DNA of 64,000 nt. Source: Archivesica marissinica. Taxonomy: Eukaryota; Mollusca; Bivalvia; Venerida; Vesicomyidae. Shown here piece by piece: positions 52,401 to 60,043 of this stretch. A program made the translations under genes and the position numbers. Under the pieces are notes generated by a model. That model searched no databases. It was given only the letters and a program-made list of their open reading frames with translations, and was not told the origin of the DNA. The DNA lies in NCBI GenBank assembly GCA_014843695.1, contig CM026390.1, positions 12,316,904 through 12,380,903 on the forward strand, in the 5' to 3' direction. Each line of letters starts with the position of its first letter. The first letter of the stretch is position 1.

Positions 52401-52990
52401 TTTTATATGAAGAATAATCATAATCCAATCAGAACGGGGAGGTAACTAGAGCCACATAGTGGGGCTGCTGCAAACCATGCATGCGTGTTAGTATACTAAT
52501 CAATGGCAGCAGATCAACAATTATGCAAATCATATTGTTTATATTGTAAATGACGAATATAATTTCCCAAAACTTTAATATACAGTCAAACCTGTCTTAT
52601 GCAGCCAGTCAAGGGAATCACAGAATGTGGCTGCTTAATAGAGGTCAAACGTATAATAAAACAACATATTGGGAATCTGAAAACTGGCTGTTTAATACAG
52701 GTTGGCTGCTTAATGGAGGTGACCACTAACATAGGTTTAACTGTATGTTCATAAAAAGAAATGCCGTTAATATCTTGTAACAATATTCCTCCCTTATGTT
52801 TGCAGGTAAGCTTCCACAGGCTGTCCTAGACCAGTTTGCAAACTCCGAGAGGAGACACGTGACTCTAAGTAAGCACAAAGCGGGGCCAATGCTAGACAAG
52901 ACTAGATTGATACTGGACAGACTGTACATACATTACACAATTGAATTAGCAGATATTCTCAAAGATCAAAGTTTTCTATGGACACATTGA
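27829..52990 (+). CDS. Carbohydrate sulfotransferase 15-like (GalNAc4S-6ST-like) gene, seven exons
   Basis: A type II Golgi sulfotransferase that would move sulfate from PAPS to a glycan, probably a sulfated galactosaminoglycan if it acts like CHST15. Exons 27829-28482, 36644-36851, 37857-37967, 41313-41469, 44609-44765, 45773-45920 and 52806-52990 sum to 1620 bp (539 codons plus TGA). All junctions have GT-AG ends and matching phases (0,1,1,2,0,1). Membrane anchor about residues 12-31; stem with tandem repeats 48-139; 5'-PSB GIDKSGSTDL at 249-258; 3'-PB R372...S380 in RDPVERLFS; C-terminal LILDRLY...LADILKD. Human CHST15 is a similar length (~560). Substrate is inferred. All ~23.5 kb of introns are repeat-rich. 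Confidence 0.85.
28605..30155. repeat. 43-bp minisatellite in intron 1, ~35 copies
   Basis: The unit contains ATAGGTTCGTGTCAGAAAGC, ATATATTATTGCTCA and ATGTATAC. C/T (TTCGTG/TTCATG) and A/C (CAATG/CACTG) variants are interspersed. Confidence 0.98.
30151..30735. other. Intron 1, no gene or clear repeat
   Basis: AT-rich. The string AATGCCCTCCTTCAGTAT occurs both here (30376) and just before the 43-bp array (28597), so the array appears to lie between two copies of a short flanking sequence. Confidence 0.5.
30790..31337 (+). pseudogene. LINE ORF2 C-terminal fragment
   Basis: A reverse-transcriptase tail: FTYLGSTATNN, LDKRIGKAASTL and TKIAVYKACVVSTLL, then after frame changes RWLGYVRRMDDGHIPKDMLYGEL and KGRPQLRFKDVCKRDMKAL. 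It belongs to a different LINE family from the one at 15445-17974. The RT core is absent and at least two frameshifts are present. Confidence 0.75.
31338..32062. other. Intron 1, no gene seen
   Basis: AT-rich sequence. A degenerate SINE tail may lie at about 31755-31805 (GGCGTCTCATATG ... GGGGCGACTCTAC), resembling the SINE-A hairpin tail. Confidence 0.4.
32075..32630 (+). repeat. Repeat X, copy 2, with 12-bp target duplication
   Basis: Near-identical over most of its length to 18147-18850. Bounded by the direct repeat ACTATACAATGG at 32063-32074 and 32631-32642. The perfect palindrome TCACGACGTGCACGTCGTGA is at 32088-32107. It ends with hairpin GTCGCC...GGCGAC then TTTAAATAAAACTAC, which points to retroposition. 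No coding capacity. Confidence 0.8.
32631..34459. repeat. 32-bp minisatellite in intron 1, ~57 copies
   Basis: The unit is TCACTATACAATGGTACGGG plus TATTAGCTATAT. Variants are TAGTC/TATTC and TTAGC/TTATC. The sequence just left of repeat X copy 2 (32050-32074) is a diverged unit, so repeat X inserted into the edge of this array. Confidence 0.98.
34460..34780. other. Intron 1, no feature seen
   Basis: AT-rich spacer between the 32-bp array and the polymerase relic. Confidence 0.5.
34781..35450 (+). pseudogene. Protein-primed family B DNA polymerase relic (Maverick/Polinton-type), C-terminal part
   Basis: A first frame (34781-34996) ends in an AAYTTAQ helix and a second (to 35450) begins with the catalytic DTDS box of family B polymerases, followed by LGDLIDE, a glycine run, KNYAY and a VFDKRV tail. 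The order and motifs fit the C-terminal palm/thumb of pPolB from Maverick/Polinton elements or related virus-like elements. A frameshift separates the two frames, and a 12-base G run at 35142-35155 lies in the coding stretch. N-terminal domains are missing and no capsid, integrase or protease is nearby, so this is a dead fragment in intron 1. Confidence 0.7.
35571..35776. mobile_element. Fold-back element with ~70-bp inverted arms
   Basis: The left arm (35571-35643: CACGATAATGACAACATTAT ... GTTTTTATATTACTA) pairs with the right arm (35705-35776) around a ~60-bp loop, with a few mismatches. Non-coding and MITE-like. Confidence 0.65.
35976..36337. other. Intron 1, no feature seen
   Basis: AT-rich, no repeat or frame recognised. 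Confidence 0.4.
36338..36400 (-). repeat. SINE-A tail fragment
   Basis: GTTTATTTAATGTCGCTACC and GGTTACCTATTTGAGCAACG are the inverse of the SINE-A end (ATGGGCAACCGGTAGCGACG ATAAATAAA). Confidence 0.6.
36644..36851 (+). CDS. CHST15-like exon 2: PAPS 5'-phosphosulfate-binding motif
   Basis: Codons 219-288. YKNPCW and the Cys-rich stretch leading into YFQIIGIDKSGSTDLF, whose K-S-G-S-T is the 5'-PSB loop that binds PAPS. It ends ETMWWSWKRYG. Acceptor CGTTTTAG, donor ACG|GTACGT, phase 1 out. Confidence 0.88.
36852..37856. other. CHST15-like intron 2, no gene
   Basis: About 1 kb with GGGAGGTTTTTTATTACCTCCC (short hairpin, 36919-36940) and nothing else recognised. One of the few introns without a tandem array. 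Confidence 0.5.
37857..37967 (+). CDS. CHST15-like exon 3
   Basis: 37 codons (HWLKHNVKIESFKQYLEYFA ... EAGIITG). Acceptor ATATCGTAG, donor ACAG|GTGAAG, phase 1 on both sides. It joins directly to exon 4 as GIITGDGTPMDIWD, the usual family order. Confidence 0.85.
38063..38312 (+). repeat. SINE-B, tRNA-derived, copy in intron 3
   Basis: Head GCCTCCATGACGAGTGGGTA and B box TAGGTTCGAATCCCAC, then GTGCCCGTCCATGTCCGCA (partly duplicated at 38170-38230). The tail has hairpin GTCGCCTGTTTAGGCGAC then TTAAAACTCCGAAAACAAAC. Related copies at 41037, 44787 and 54030. Confidence 0.85.
38430..40975. repeat. 33-bp minisatellite in intron 3 with higher-order structure
   Basis: The unit contains GCCATAACAAGTGAACTATA and TGGTTCTATATAT. 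At the left edge units are diverged (AAGAAGTGAAC, TTGTTC). A shortened unit (GAACTATATATGCCATAACA) recurs roughly every 4-7 full units (near 38966, 39152, 39307, 39717, 39905, 40060, 40526, 40708). Because 33 is a multiple of 3, long frames appear on both strands; I do not call them. Confidence 0.97.
41037..41226 (+). repeat. SINE-B copy in intron 3
   Basis: GGCCTCCGTGGCTGAGTGAA, TAGGTTCGAATCTCAC, GGAAGCTATCCAGCTG and GGTGCCCGTCCATG align with 38063-38312 and 44787-45037. The end is truncated before the hairpin tail. Confidence 0.8.
41313..41469 (+). CDS. CHST15-like exon 4: ends in the PAPS 3'-phosphate-binding motif
   Basis: Codons 325-377. It starts DGTPMDIWDMSGW and ends VKLVIILRDPVER. 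The 3'-PB motif is RDPVERLFS, split by intron 4 after the second base of the last Arg codon. Acceptor ATTATCAG, donor GAGAG|GTACAA. Confidence 0.88.
41513..41758. mobile_element. piggyBac-type MITE in intron 4
   Basis: TTAACCCATTT at the left and AAATGGGTTAA at the right: TTAA target duplications with CCCATTT termini. 246 bp, with further internal pairing (AGATCAGCTGCC / TCTGATCAGG). Non-coding. Confidence 0.65.
41798..42655. repeat. 37-bp minisatellite in intron 4, ~23 copies
   Basis: The unit is TGAACGTATGTGCCCTGATT plus GTATACATTTCCTTCTA. Variants occur at the end of the unit (CCTTCTA, CCTTCAA, CTTGCGA). Confidence 0.97.
42692..43036. repeat. 43-bp minisatellite in intron 4, ~8 copies
   Basis: The unit is CATTCCCCATGTTGTATATA plus CATGTATGGTCAAGTACATTAAA. 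A shorter unit lacks 12 bp (42810-42830), and AAG/ACG variants alternate. Confidence 0.96.
43056..43292 (-). repeat. SINE-C copy in intron 4
   Basis: Inverse of the tRNA-derived SINE: GCTCGATTGCAAACAAGTTC, CTCTCGAGACCTCATC and GATGGAATCCATCGCCA, then the tRNA-like head ending near CGCTATCACGTC. Confidence 0.88.
43513..44284. repeat. 30-bp minisatellite in intron 4, 26 copies
   Basis: The unit is GTCGTTCTAGTACATGTGAT plus TTATCATCGA, nearly perfect in length. The last positions vary (TCATTGA, TTATTGA, TCAACGA, TCTGCGA) in blocks, showing local homogenisation. The 266-codon frame is an artefact of a period divisible by 3. Confidence 0.97.
44285..44608 (+). repeat. 40-bp tandem repeat made from the exon 5 splice-acceptor region
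   Basis: About seven units of TGTAACAGTTTGTGTTGTGA plus TTATTTCTTCCTACATTTGA. The true exon 5 boundary reads TATTTCAG|ATTGTTTAGTGATTATTTCTTCCTG, so each unit is a copy of the acceptor AG and the first ~24 exon bases, except that the exon sequence breaks off at CTAC instead of CTGAAG. Confidence 0.9.
44609..44765 (+). CDS. CHST15-like exon 5: rest of the 3'-PB motif and following helix
   Basis: Codons 377-429. It starts LFSDYFFLKLSTLTIS. S380 completes the 3'-PB motif. Two cysteines follow (HACTRKSTLRTCIYD). Donor TCAAAT|GTAAGA, phase 0. The acceptor TATTTCAG is preceded by six or seven decoy-like copies. Confidence 0.86.
44787..45037 (+). repeat. SINE-B copy in intron 5
   Basis: It starts 21 bp after the exon 5 donor. 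GGCCTCCATGCTGTGG head, GTAGGTCCGAATCCCAC (B-box-like) and GGAAGCTATCCAGCTGAC. The tail hairpin GTCGCC...GGTGCGAC is followed by TTTAACCCCCAAAAACAAA. Confidence 0.8.
45203..45478 (-). repeat. SINE-A copy in intron 5
   Basis: Inverse copy: TTTATTTATCGTCACTACCG, TCCTGAAGAGATTAGTCATT and GGGGGATCGAACCTGCGATC, ending in GTTACCACTGGA. A (TG)n stretch abuts its tail at 45214-45226. Confidence 0.85.
45715..45772 (+). repeat. Duplicated copy of the exon 6 acceptor and exon start
   Basis: TTTTCAG|ACACGATCTCATCTATGATT TTACTCAGTGTTTCTAAAGG ACTGGTT lies exactly 58 bp before the true ATTTACAG|GCTCG acceptor, which is followed by the same ATTTTACTCAGTGTTTCTAAAGGACTGGTT. The upstream copy has TGA where the exon has GGA, so using it would truncate the enzyme. 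Confidence 0.85.
45773..45920 (+). CDS. CHST15-like exon 6
   Basis: Codons 430-479 (ARIHLGFYSVFLKDWLTVFP ... VFSFLEL). The FYSVFLKDWL and F-P-R-D-Q-F-L-I-L-R run is typical of this sulfotransferase family before the C-terminal lid. Donor CTAC|GTAAGC, phase 1. Confidence 0.87.
45982..46213 (-). repeat. SINE-C copy in intron 6
   Basis: TTTATACAAATTTATTTTAG tail (inverse), CTCTCGAGACCTCATTCC and CGCACCTGAAGCGAACGCGC head. Flanking CAAAATGATTA / CAACATGATTA may be an 11-bp target duplication with one mismatch. Confidence 0.88.
46214..46635. other. Intron 6, no gene seen
   Basis: AT-rich spacer. Confidence 0.4.
46636..48395. repeat. 36-bp minisatellite in intron 6, ~48 copies
   Basis: The unit is ACTAGAGGACATAGAAAACG plus CACACCTACATTATAT. 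The left 1.25 kb is uniform. From about 47880 onward the units lengthen (TATATGTATACTAG) and diverge. Frames of ~200 codons on both strands come from the period being divisible by 3. Confidence 0.98.
48396..48890. other. Intron 6 spacer with one inverted 36-bp unit
   Basis: GTGCGTTTTCTATGTCCTCT AGTA at 48560-48583 is a single inverted copy of the neighbouring array unit. Otherwise AT-rich. Confidence 0.6.
48891..50250. repeat. 60-bp minisatellite in intron 6, ~22.6 copies
   Basis: The unit is GTTACAATGTGGTTGTGGGT, GAACCAGCCAAACTGCTTGA, TTGCATATAATACAAGGACA; very homogeneous and exactly 60 bp. It is open in several frames on both strands (up to 522 codons). I reject those as genes because the frame is kept by period alone and the codon pattern is equally open on the opposite strand. 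Confidence 0.97.
50251..51094. other. Intron 6, no gene seen
   Basis: AT-rich, non-repetitive by eye. Confidence 0.4.
51095..51272. mobile_element. pogo/Tigger-like MITE, copy 1
   Basis: Begins CAGTCAAACCTGTGTTAAGC and ends TAACACAGGTTTGGCTG, flanked by TA on both sides (51093-51094; 51273-51274). The body (GTGGCTGCTTAATAGAGGT) is shared with the copy at 52583. Non-coding. Confidence 0.85.
51465..51934 (-). pseudogene. 3' end of a CR1/Jockey-type LINE
   Basis: A 100-residue minus-strand frame with LVQQRIDNRLSLMYNIHNDL, RPARHCHSLSY and YYKFSFFPRTIYHWNHLP, a pattern seen at the extreme C-terminus of many animal LINE ORF2 proteins. Downstream on the minus strand come CCCCGCGAGGGG (a hairpin) and a short (GATA)n tail at 51468-51483, as expected for a LINE 3' end. 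Confidence 0.75.
51935..52582. other. Intron 6, no gene seen
   Basis: Contains an inverted pair GTTCTGATTGGATTATTA / AATCCAATCAGAAC (about 52365-52435), a small fold-back of unknown type. Confidence 0.4.
52583..52743. mobile_element. pogo/Tigger-like MITE, copy 2
   Basis: CAGTCAAACCTGTCTTATGC to CATAGGTTTAACTG, flanked by TA (52581-52582; 52744-52745). Clearly the same family as 51095-51272. Confidence 0.85.
52806..52990 (+). CDS. CHST15-like exon 7, C-terminus
   Basis: Completes codon 480 and runs to TGA at 52988-52990. GPMLDKTRLILDRLY and LADILKDQSFLW match the C-terminal end of this enzyme family (LxxFYxP/N-L-A-x-x-L). Acceptor TTTGCAG with a short pyrimidine tract. Confidence 0.86.
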
Positions 52991-53030
52991 TTGATAGTGA
53001 TTGATTGATTGAGTGATTGATTGAGTGATT
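52991..53030 (+). repeat. (GATT)n-like microsatellite in the 3' UTR
   Basis: TTGATTGATTGAGTGATTGA-type repeats directly after the sulfotransferase stop. Confidence 0.8.
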
Positions 53031-53060
53031 GATAACATAGTTATTAATATGATCACTATT

Positions 53061-53066
53061 AATAAA
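53061..53066 (+). terminator. Polyadenylation signal of the sulfotransferase gene
   Basis: AATAAA 71 bp after the stop codon. First canonical signal downstream. Confidence 0.5.
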
Positions 53067-53119
53067 TTGCTAGATTCTTATCATCTTTCGCCACCTCTAA
53101 AATTATGCGCCTCTATTAT

Positions 53120-53350
53120 ATTTAGATAAAACACCCATAAAACACTGTTTTCCGTGACATAGTGGTTAAGGACTATAAACCGGGAAGTATGTGAGATGGT
53201 ACGGTGGTCGCCAGATCGGACAGGTGGGTTTTATCCGGGTACTCCGGTTTCCTCCCACACGAATGACCACATAAATAAGCTTTCATCCGCGCCAACGAGA
53301 GTGATTAAGTTGTTAAAACTTGTTTCGCAATCGTTGTAAAATAAACAAAG
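53120..53350 (+). repeat. SINE-D copy
   Basis: CCGGGTACTCCGGTTTCCTC followed by CAACGAGAGTGATTAAG, AACTTGTTTCGCAATCG and AAATAAACAAAG. The last ~60 bp equal the SINE-C tail; the upstream part differs. Confidence 0.7.
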
Positions 53351-54029
53351 TTTAAACTTTAATTTATAGTTACGCTGATTTGTCCAAAATGTATGAATAT
53401 TGAAGCTTAATGCACATTTCCCAATTTATTATTCATTAAATAAACACTATTTTATTGTGGAAATGCCTTCATAGTGCACCACACGCGATATAGGAAAACA
53501 TATTTCCCGGAGAAGCATCCCATGGACCCTGCCTACATTCATTGAATCCACATGTGAACTGCCATAGCTACGCGTCTGCCTAATCTTATGTCCTTATGTA
53601 GATTTACCCGGAGATAAACCCTCTGTACCCGAAGGGAACACCTTTGTACCTAGGAGGCCACCATCTACTACTTCTTTAATAGAACTCGACCATTCAACGT
53701 CTTGATTCCAGGAACACGTTTTGAGATGTTCTCTCGCAGAAAATCATACATAATGTAAATAATGGCTCTGTATAGAATACTATATATGGAATGGTATTTG
53801 GACCGCCATCCGTGATAGAACTTGACCATTCAACCATTCAGAAACACTGATCAAAATACTATAGAACTCTCCGGCAAACAATAATACAAAATGTACTTAG
53901 CATGCACACTCATTTTCCAGTATATTTGTTTGTTTTGGGAAGTTAAAGTGGCACACACAGCTTAGGTCATATAGCAACTCTTTAGCTGAACACATTATTG
54001 ACGAAAGAAGACCCCGGATACACATCCGA
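53351..54029. other. Intergenic, no gene seen
   Basis: TAGAACTTGACCATTCAAC-like sequence occurs twice (53680, 53815). Otherwise AT-rich. Confidence 0.4.
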
Positions 54030-54175
54030 GTTGTATGTCAGGCACGGATGGGTACCCGGGTAGAACCACCGACCTTCCGCAAGCCAGCTCGGTAGGGATT
54101 CGAACATACAGCTGTGAGGGGCAAGTTATTTGAAGAAAACAACCGTAGCCATTCTGCTACAAAGGTCACTTGTCC
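54030..54175 (-). repeat. SINE-B copy
   Basis: Inverse of the SINE-B head: GGGATTCGAACATACAGC (B box) and GGCAAGTTATTTGAAG. Upstream GGGTACCCGGGTAGAACCAC matches the body. Confidence 0.75.
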
Positions 54176-54189
54176 GGCATAAACTACTA

Positions 54190-54480
54190 ATGAATGAGTA
54201 GTGATTGAGTCGTCATTCTAGAGATAATGACAGGAACTTGCCATGCATTGGATACGAATGGGTCGATAGTGATTGAGTCGTCATTCTAGAGATAATGATA
54301 GGAACTTGCCATGCATTGGATACGAATGGGTCGATAGTGATTGAGTCGTCATTCTAGAGATAATGACAGGAACTTGCCATGCATTGGATACGAATGGGTC
54401 GATAGTGATTGAGTCGTCATTCTAGAGATAATGATAGGAACTTGCCATGTATTGGATACGAATGTATCGAAAGAAATTGG
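54190..54480. repeat. 68-bp tandem repeat, ~4 copies
   Basis: The unit is TCGATAGTGATTGAGTCGTC, ATTCTAGAGATAATGACAGG, AACTTGCCATGCATTGGATA, CGAATGGG. Confidence 0.97.
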
Positions 54481-54662
54481 GTCGTCATCTTTGATTGGAT
54501 GTGGCCATTCAGCATATGTCCAAGAACAATGGTAATACACCATGGCACACACTCTCCCAGTGTAACACACACATAAATGGAAATTGCACTGTGTTCTGTG
54601 TTGTATACGATTGTATGAGATAATCGCAAACAAGCATACACAAGAAAATCTATAGCATATAC

Positions 54663-56336
54663 TTATGACTATATGTATTGTATATATGTCTATATGTATT
54701 GTATATATGTCTATATGTATTGTATATATGTCTATATGTATTGTATATATGTCTATATGTATTGTATATATGACTATACGTATTGCATATATGACTATAT
54801 GTATTGCATATATGACTATACGTATTGCATATATGAATATATGTATTGCATAATTATATGACTATATGTACTGCATATATGACTATATGTATTGCATATA
54901 TGACTATATGTATTGTATATATGTCTATATGTATTGTATATATGTCTATATGTATTGTATATATGTCTATATGTGTTGTATATATGTCTATATGTATTGT
55001 ATATATGTCTATATGTATTGTATATATGTCTATATGTATTGCATATATGACTATATATATATATATATATATATATGTATTGCATATATGTATATATATA
55101 TATTGCATATATGACTATACGTATTGCATATATGACTATGCGTATTGCACATATGACTATACGTATTGCATATATGACTATACTTATTGTATATATGACT
55201 ATGCGTATTGCACATATGACTATACGTATTGCATATATGACTATACGTATTGTATATACGACTATATGTATTGTATATATGACTATAATACATATTGCAT
55301 ATATGACTATATGTATTGTATATATGACTATACGTATTGCATATATGACTATATGTATTGCATATATGACTATACGTATTGCATATATGAATATATGTAT
55401 TGCATAATTATATGACTATATGTATTGCATATATGACTATATGTATTGCATATATGACTATATGTATTGTATATATGACTATACGTATTGCATATATGAC
55501 TATATGTATTGTATATATGACTATACGTATTGCATATATGACTATATGTATTGCATATATGACTATACGTATTGCATATATGAATATATGTATTGCATAA
55601 TTATATGACTATATGTATTGCATATATGACTATATGTATTGCATATATGACTATACGTATTGCATATATGACTATGTGTATTGCATATTATATGACTATG
55701 TATATTGCATATTATATGACTATACGTATTGCATATTATATGACTATACGTATTGCATACTTATATGACTATACGTATTGCATATATGACTATGCATATT
55801 GCATATATGACTATACGTATTGCATATATGACTATACGTATTGCAAATATGACTATATGTATTGCATATATGACTATGTGTATTGCATATATGACTATAT
55901 GTATTGCATATATGACTATACGTATTGCAAATATGACTATATGTATTGCATATATGACTATATGTATTGTATATATGACTATATGTATTGCATATATGAC
56001 TATACGTATTGCAAATATGACTATATGTATTGCATATATGACTATGTGTATTGCATATATGACTATGCGTATTGCATATATGACTATGCGTATTGCATAT
56101 ATGACTATACGTATTGCATATATGACTATATGTATTGCAAATATGACTATATGTATTGCATATATGACTATACGTATTACAAATATGACTATGTATTGCA
56201 TATATGACTATGTGTATTGCATATATGACTATACATATTGCATATATGACTATACGTATTGTATATATGACTATACGTATTGCATATATGACTATACGTA
56301 TTGCATATATGACTATACGTATTGCATACATCCTAT
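54663..56336. repeat. 21-bp minisatellite, ~80 copies, running into the assembly gap
   Basis: The unit is TATATGACTATACGTATTGC A, with ATACG/ATATG/ATGTG and GCA/GTA variants. A ~215-bp block ending in GAATATATGTATTGCATAAT recurs at 54826, 55390 and 55583, so higher-order duplication is present. An (AT)n stretch at 55051-55078 interrupts it. Frames in this array are artefacts. Confidence 0.97.
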
Positions 56337-56340
56337 GTGC

Positions 56341-57340
56341 NNNNNNNNNNNNNNNNNNNNNNNNNNNNNNNNNNNNNNNNNNNNNNNNNNNNNNNNNNNN
56401 NNNNNNNNNNNNNNNNNNNNNNNNNNNNNNNNNNNNNNNNNNNNNNNNNNNNNNNNNNNNNNNNNNNNNNNNNNNNNNNNNNNNNNNNNNNNNNNNNNNN
56501 NNNNNNNNNNNNNNNNNNNNNNNNNNNNNNNNNNNNNNNNNNNNNNNNNNNNNNNNNNNNNNNNNNNNNNNNNNNNNNNNNNNNNNNNNNNNNNNNNNNN
56601 NNNNNNNNNNNNNNNNNNNNNNNNNNNNNNNNNNNNNNNNNNNNNNNNNNNNNNNNNNNNNNNNNNNNNNNNNNNNNNNNNNNNNNNNNNNNNNNNNNNN
56701 NNNNNNNNNNNNNNNNNNNNNNNNNNNNNNNNNNNNNNNNNNNNNNNNNNNNNNNNNNNNNNNNNNNNNNNNNNNNNNNNNNNNNNNNNNNNNNNNNNNN
56801 NNNNNNNNNNNNNNNNNNNNNNNNNNNNNNNNNNNNNNNNNNNNNNNNNNNNNNNNNNNNNNNNNNNNNNNNNNNNNNNNNNNNNNNNNNNNNNNNNNNN
56901 NNNNNNNNNNNNNNNNNNNNNNNNNNNNNNNNNNNNNNNNNNNNNNNNNNNNNNNNNNNNNNNNNNNNNNNNNNNNNNNNNNNNNNNNNNNNNNNNNNNN
57001 NNNNNNNNNNNNNNNNNNNNNNNNNNNNNNNNNNNNNNNNNNNNNNNNNNNNNNNNNNNNNNNNNNNNNNNNNNNNNNNNNNNNNNNNNNNNNNNNNNNN
57101 NNNNNNNNNNNNNNNNNNNNNNNNNNNNNNNNNNNNNNNNNNNNNNNNNNNNNNNNNNNNNNNNNNNNNNNNNNNNNNNNNNNNNNNNNNNNNNNNNNNN
57201 NNNNNNNNNNNNNNNNNNNNNNNNNNNNNNNNNNNNNNNNNNNNNNNNNNNNNNNNNNNNNNNNNNNNNNNNNNNNNNNNNNNNNNNNNNNNNNNNNNNN
57301 NNNNNNNNNNNNNNNNNNNNNNNNNNNNNNNNNNNNNNNN
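56341..57340. other. Assembly gap, 1000 N
   Basis: Exactly 1000 N, a scaffold-gap placeholder; true length unknown. The left side is the 21-bp array, the likely cause of the break. Confidence 0.99.
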
Positions 57341-57438
57341 CTGAAGGAAACTACGGAAAGTCCCGAAAAGTTCAGTGGTAAATCATATAAGCTGTACCAA
57401 ACGTTGATTATGAATATTCGAAAGTGGCATAGCGTATC

Positions 57439-58788
57439 TTGAAGAGGTATGGCTTGGGAGCATACTGCCGTACAATGTTGGGCATTTCAAGGAGGTATAT
57501 GAAGCAGGACCGGGTTACACGTGCACCAGCATCAATCAGAAAGCTCAACGTGAAGGAAAGGGTACACTCATTTATAGAACGTGACGACAATTCTCACTTG
57601 AAAGCTGATAAACGGGCAACTATCACACGAAGAGGTGTTAAGAAGCAAATAATGCTATTGTCAGACGATTTGAAAACATTGCACAAAAAGTTTCAACTTG
57701 AAGGTAACAAGATGTCATACAGCCTGTTCTGTCAAGTACGCCCATTCTGGGTAACAAAACCGACCGAGAAAGATCGCAGTACTTGCCTCTGCAAGATACA
57801 CGAACACTTGAGTTATAAAGTCAATGCCAGTTATGCAGCTGATATGATTTCAACGAAGGACTCCAATGTTTTGATGAAGATGATTGTATGCGACACTGAA
57901 AATAAAAAATGTATGTATCGGGAATGTAAAGATTGCGGAAGCAGAAATCTTACTGTAGAAAATACTGAAGGAGAACAACTCTTATGGAATGAATGGAGGA
58001 ACAAGAGGATAGAGAGAGAGAAGAATGGAAAGTCTAAGGTGGTAACAATGACTATTAAGGAGAAACAACAGGGTACGAAGCAGACATTGGCAGAATAATT
58101 GAATCAGGAATTACAAAGGGCGTGTCGTCATTTTTTCAATATACGACATCAATATCGGGCCATGCGTTTGTTAAAAGAAAATATGAGCCACGAAGAAGTC
58201 ATGCTTCATGTCGACTTTAGCGAGAATTATAATGCTAAGTATGAGTCGGAAATCCAATCTATGCATTTTGGCGCGTCTAGACGTCAAATCAATCTACACA
58301 CAGGTGTAGCATACATTGGGGATGATGTCTACCCGTTTTGCACTGTGTCTGGTTGTCTCAAACATGGGCCAGCTGCCATATGGGCCCACATGGATCCAGT
58401 CATCAATTACATCAAAACCATCAAGCCGCTATCTGGAATACATTTCTTAACAGATGGACCAACGACTCAATAGAGAAATAAAATGAACTTTTATCTTTGG
58501 AATAAGAAGGTATATGATTATGGATTCACCTACTCCTCTTGGAATTTTCATGAGGCGTCTCACGGCAAAGGAGCTGCTGATGGGATAGGCGCTGCGATCA
58601 AAAGGGCTGCTGATCATCAAGTCAATGTCAAGGGGAACGATATCACGTGTGGTGAGGATTTAGTGGCCTTTGTCCAGCCATCCAGTTCGGTCAAATTATT
58701 CCTGGTTGAGGAGGAGTCGATAGAAAAAGTTGAGGGGATACTGCCCAGTGAACTGACGCCTATTCCAGGAACAATGAAACTTCACCAG
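57439..58788 (+). pseudogene. Large exon of the transposase-like gene with two in-frame stops
   Basis: The three open pieces (57439-58098, 58099-58473, 58483-58788) are in the same frame, separated only by TAA and TAG. There is no frameshift, which means simple nonsense mutations in otherwise preserved sequence. Middle piece: NIRHQYRAMRLLKENM and FSENY. N-terminal piece: Cys/His-containing segments (STCLCKIHEHLSYK; CMYRECKDCGSRNL). Donor CACCAG|GTAAGA. Confidence 0.7.
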
Positions 58789-60043
58789 GTAAGATATTCT
58801 AGCTCAAGTAAGTGTTATAAATATAATTTAGTCAATGGTCACTAGTCAATAACAGGTATCCTGTACCAAATTTGCTTTGGGGTTTGATTGTATCTATACC
58901 AACAACGGCGGTGATAGGCCTAGTCTTTTACAATTCCTTCCTTTTACGGGTAGTACTACCTAGAAACGCAGAATGCACTCGTGGGAGTGGTAAAAACATG
59001 CTCAAAAATATATTTTATTAACTGTATGTTTAAACTAAATATGATACTAGGTTTCGACTTTTGTAAAATACATTCTGTATTGTAGCTGACTACATGTAGA
59101 CATGGTGAAGTTTCCTGTCGCGTCCTGTCCTGTTTCTGTAGTCACCCCTCTGTATGTGACTGCTTTCAACCATCTGCCGTTCAGTTTCCAGATACAGTGA
59201 CAATAGGGGTAAGAAATCATAATATATATTATATATCATAATAAACTCTAGATTTGTAACTTATTATTTCCAAGATGCAGTATAACGTATATCGACTAGT
59301 AATCTTGGCTGCATGGATATATTATTTATTTACGTGTTGCTAGCAAAATATTTATATATACATGTGACAATTTTATGTATCTGTTATTGTACTGTTTAGA
59401 AATGTATGGAACCTTTAACAATACCATTATTTGTATGTCTGGAAATACATGTATGTATTTATTTATTGATGTTATATTTTAGCAGCCAATCAACACAATT
59501 TCAACGGATTCAACCACCACTGGCCCTGATGACCAGACAGCAGATGTTGAACAACCTAATTCTCAGATAGTAAGTATTGAGTATTAATTTGTTCAGACCA
59601 TTAAAAACAGTCATGTTACTCAAACATTGCATGTATTTGTATATGATTTTCAAACGAGTATCACGTTTTTTAATTCACAAAACAATCTTCTCAAGTTTTT
59701 AATTGACTAAATAATTCTTTCTATTTTAGCTTTAAAAGGTGGTGTGCGTTGATGAGTCTTTGGTCGGAAATTATGTCGTGGTAGAATATGACGGAATTCC
59801 ATATCCTGGAATAATACTAGGTGTTGATGAAAATGAATTAGATGTGATGGTAAGTTTGATATCGTCATCAGGACCAAACACATGCCATTTTGGCCCGCCT
59901 TATCACACTAGTGACGTAACTTATGTCCACAATATGTTCATTTATATTTATTTATATTTATTTTAGAAGCTTATTCGTCAATAAATACTTTATGCAATTT
60001 ACGGAGCAGCCATCTAGACTATTTAAAAAAAAATTGTTTTCAG

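Noticed and set aside
56322..57442. 340-542 residue frames spanning N bases
   Set aside because: Made of unknown bases translated as X.
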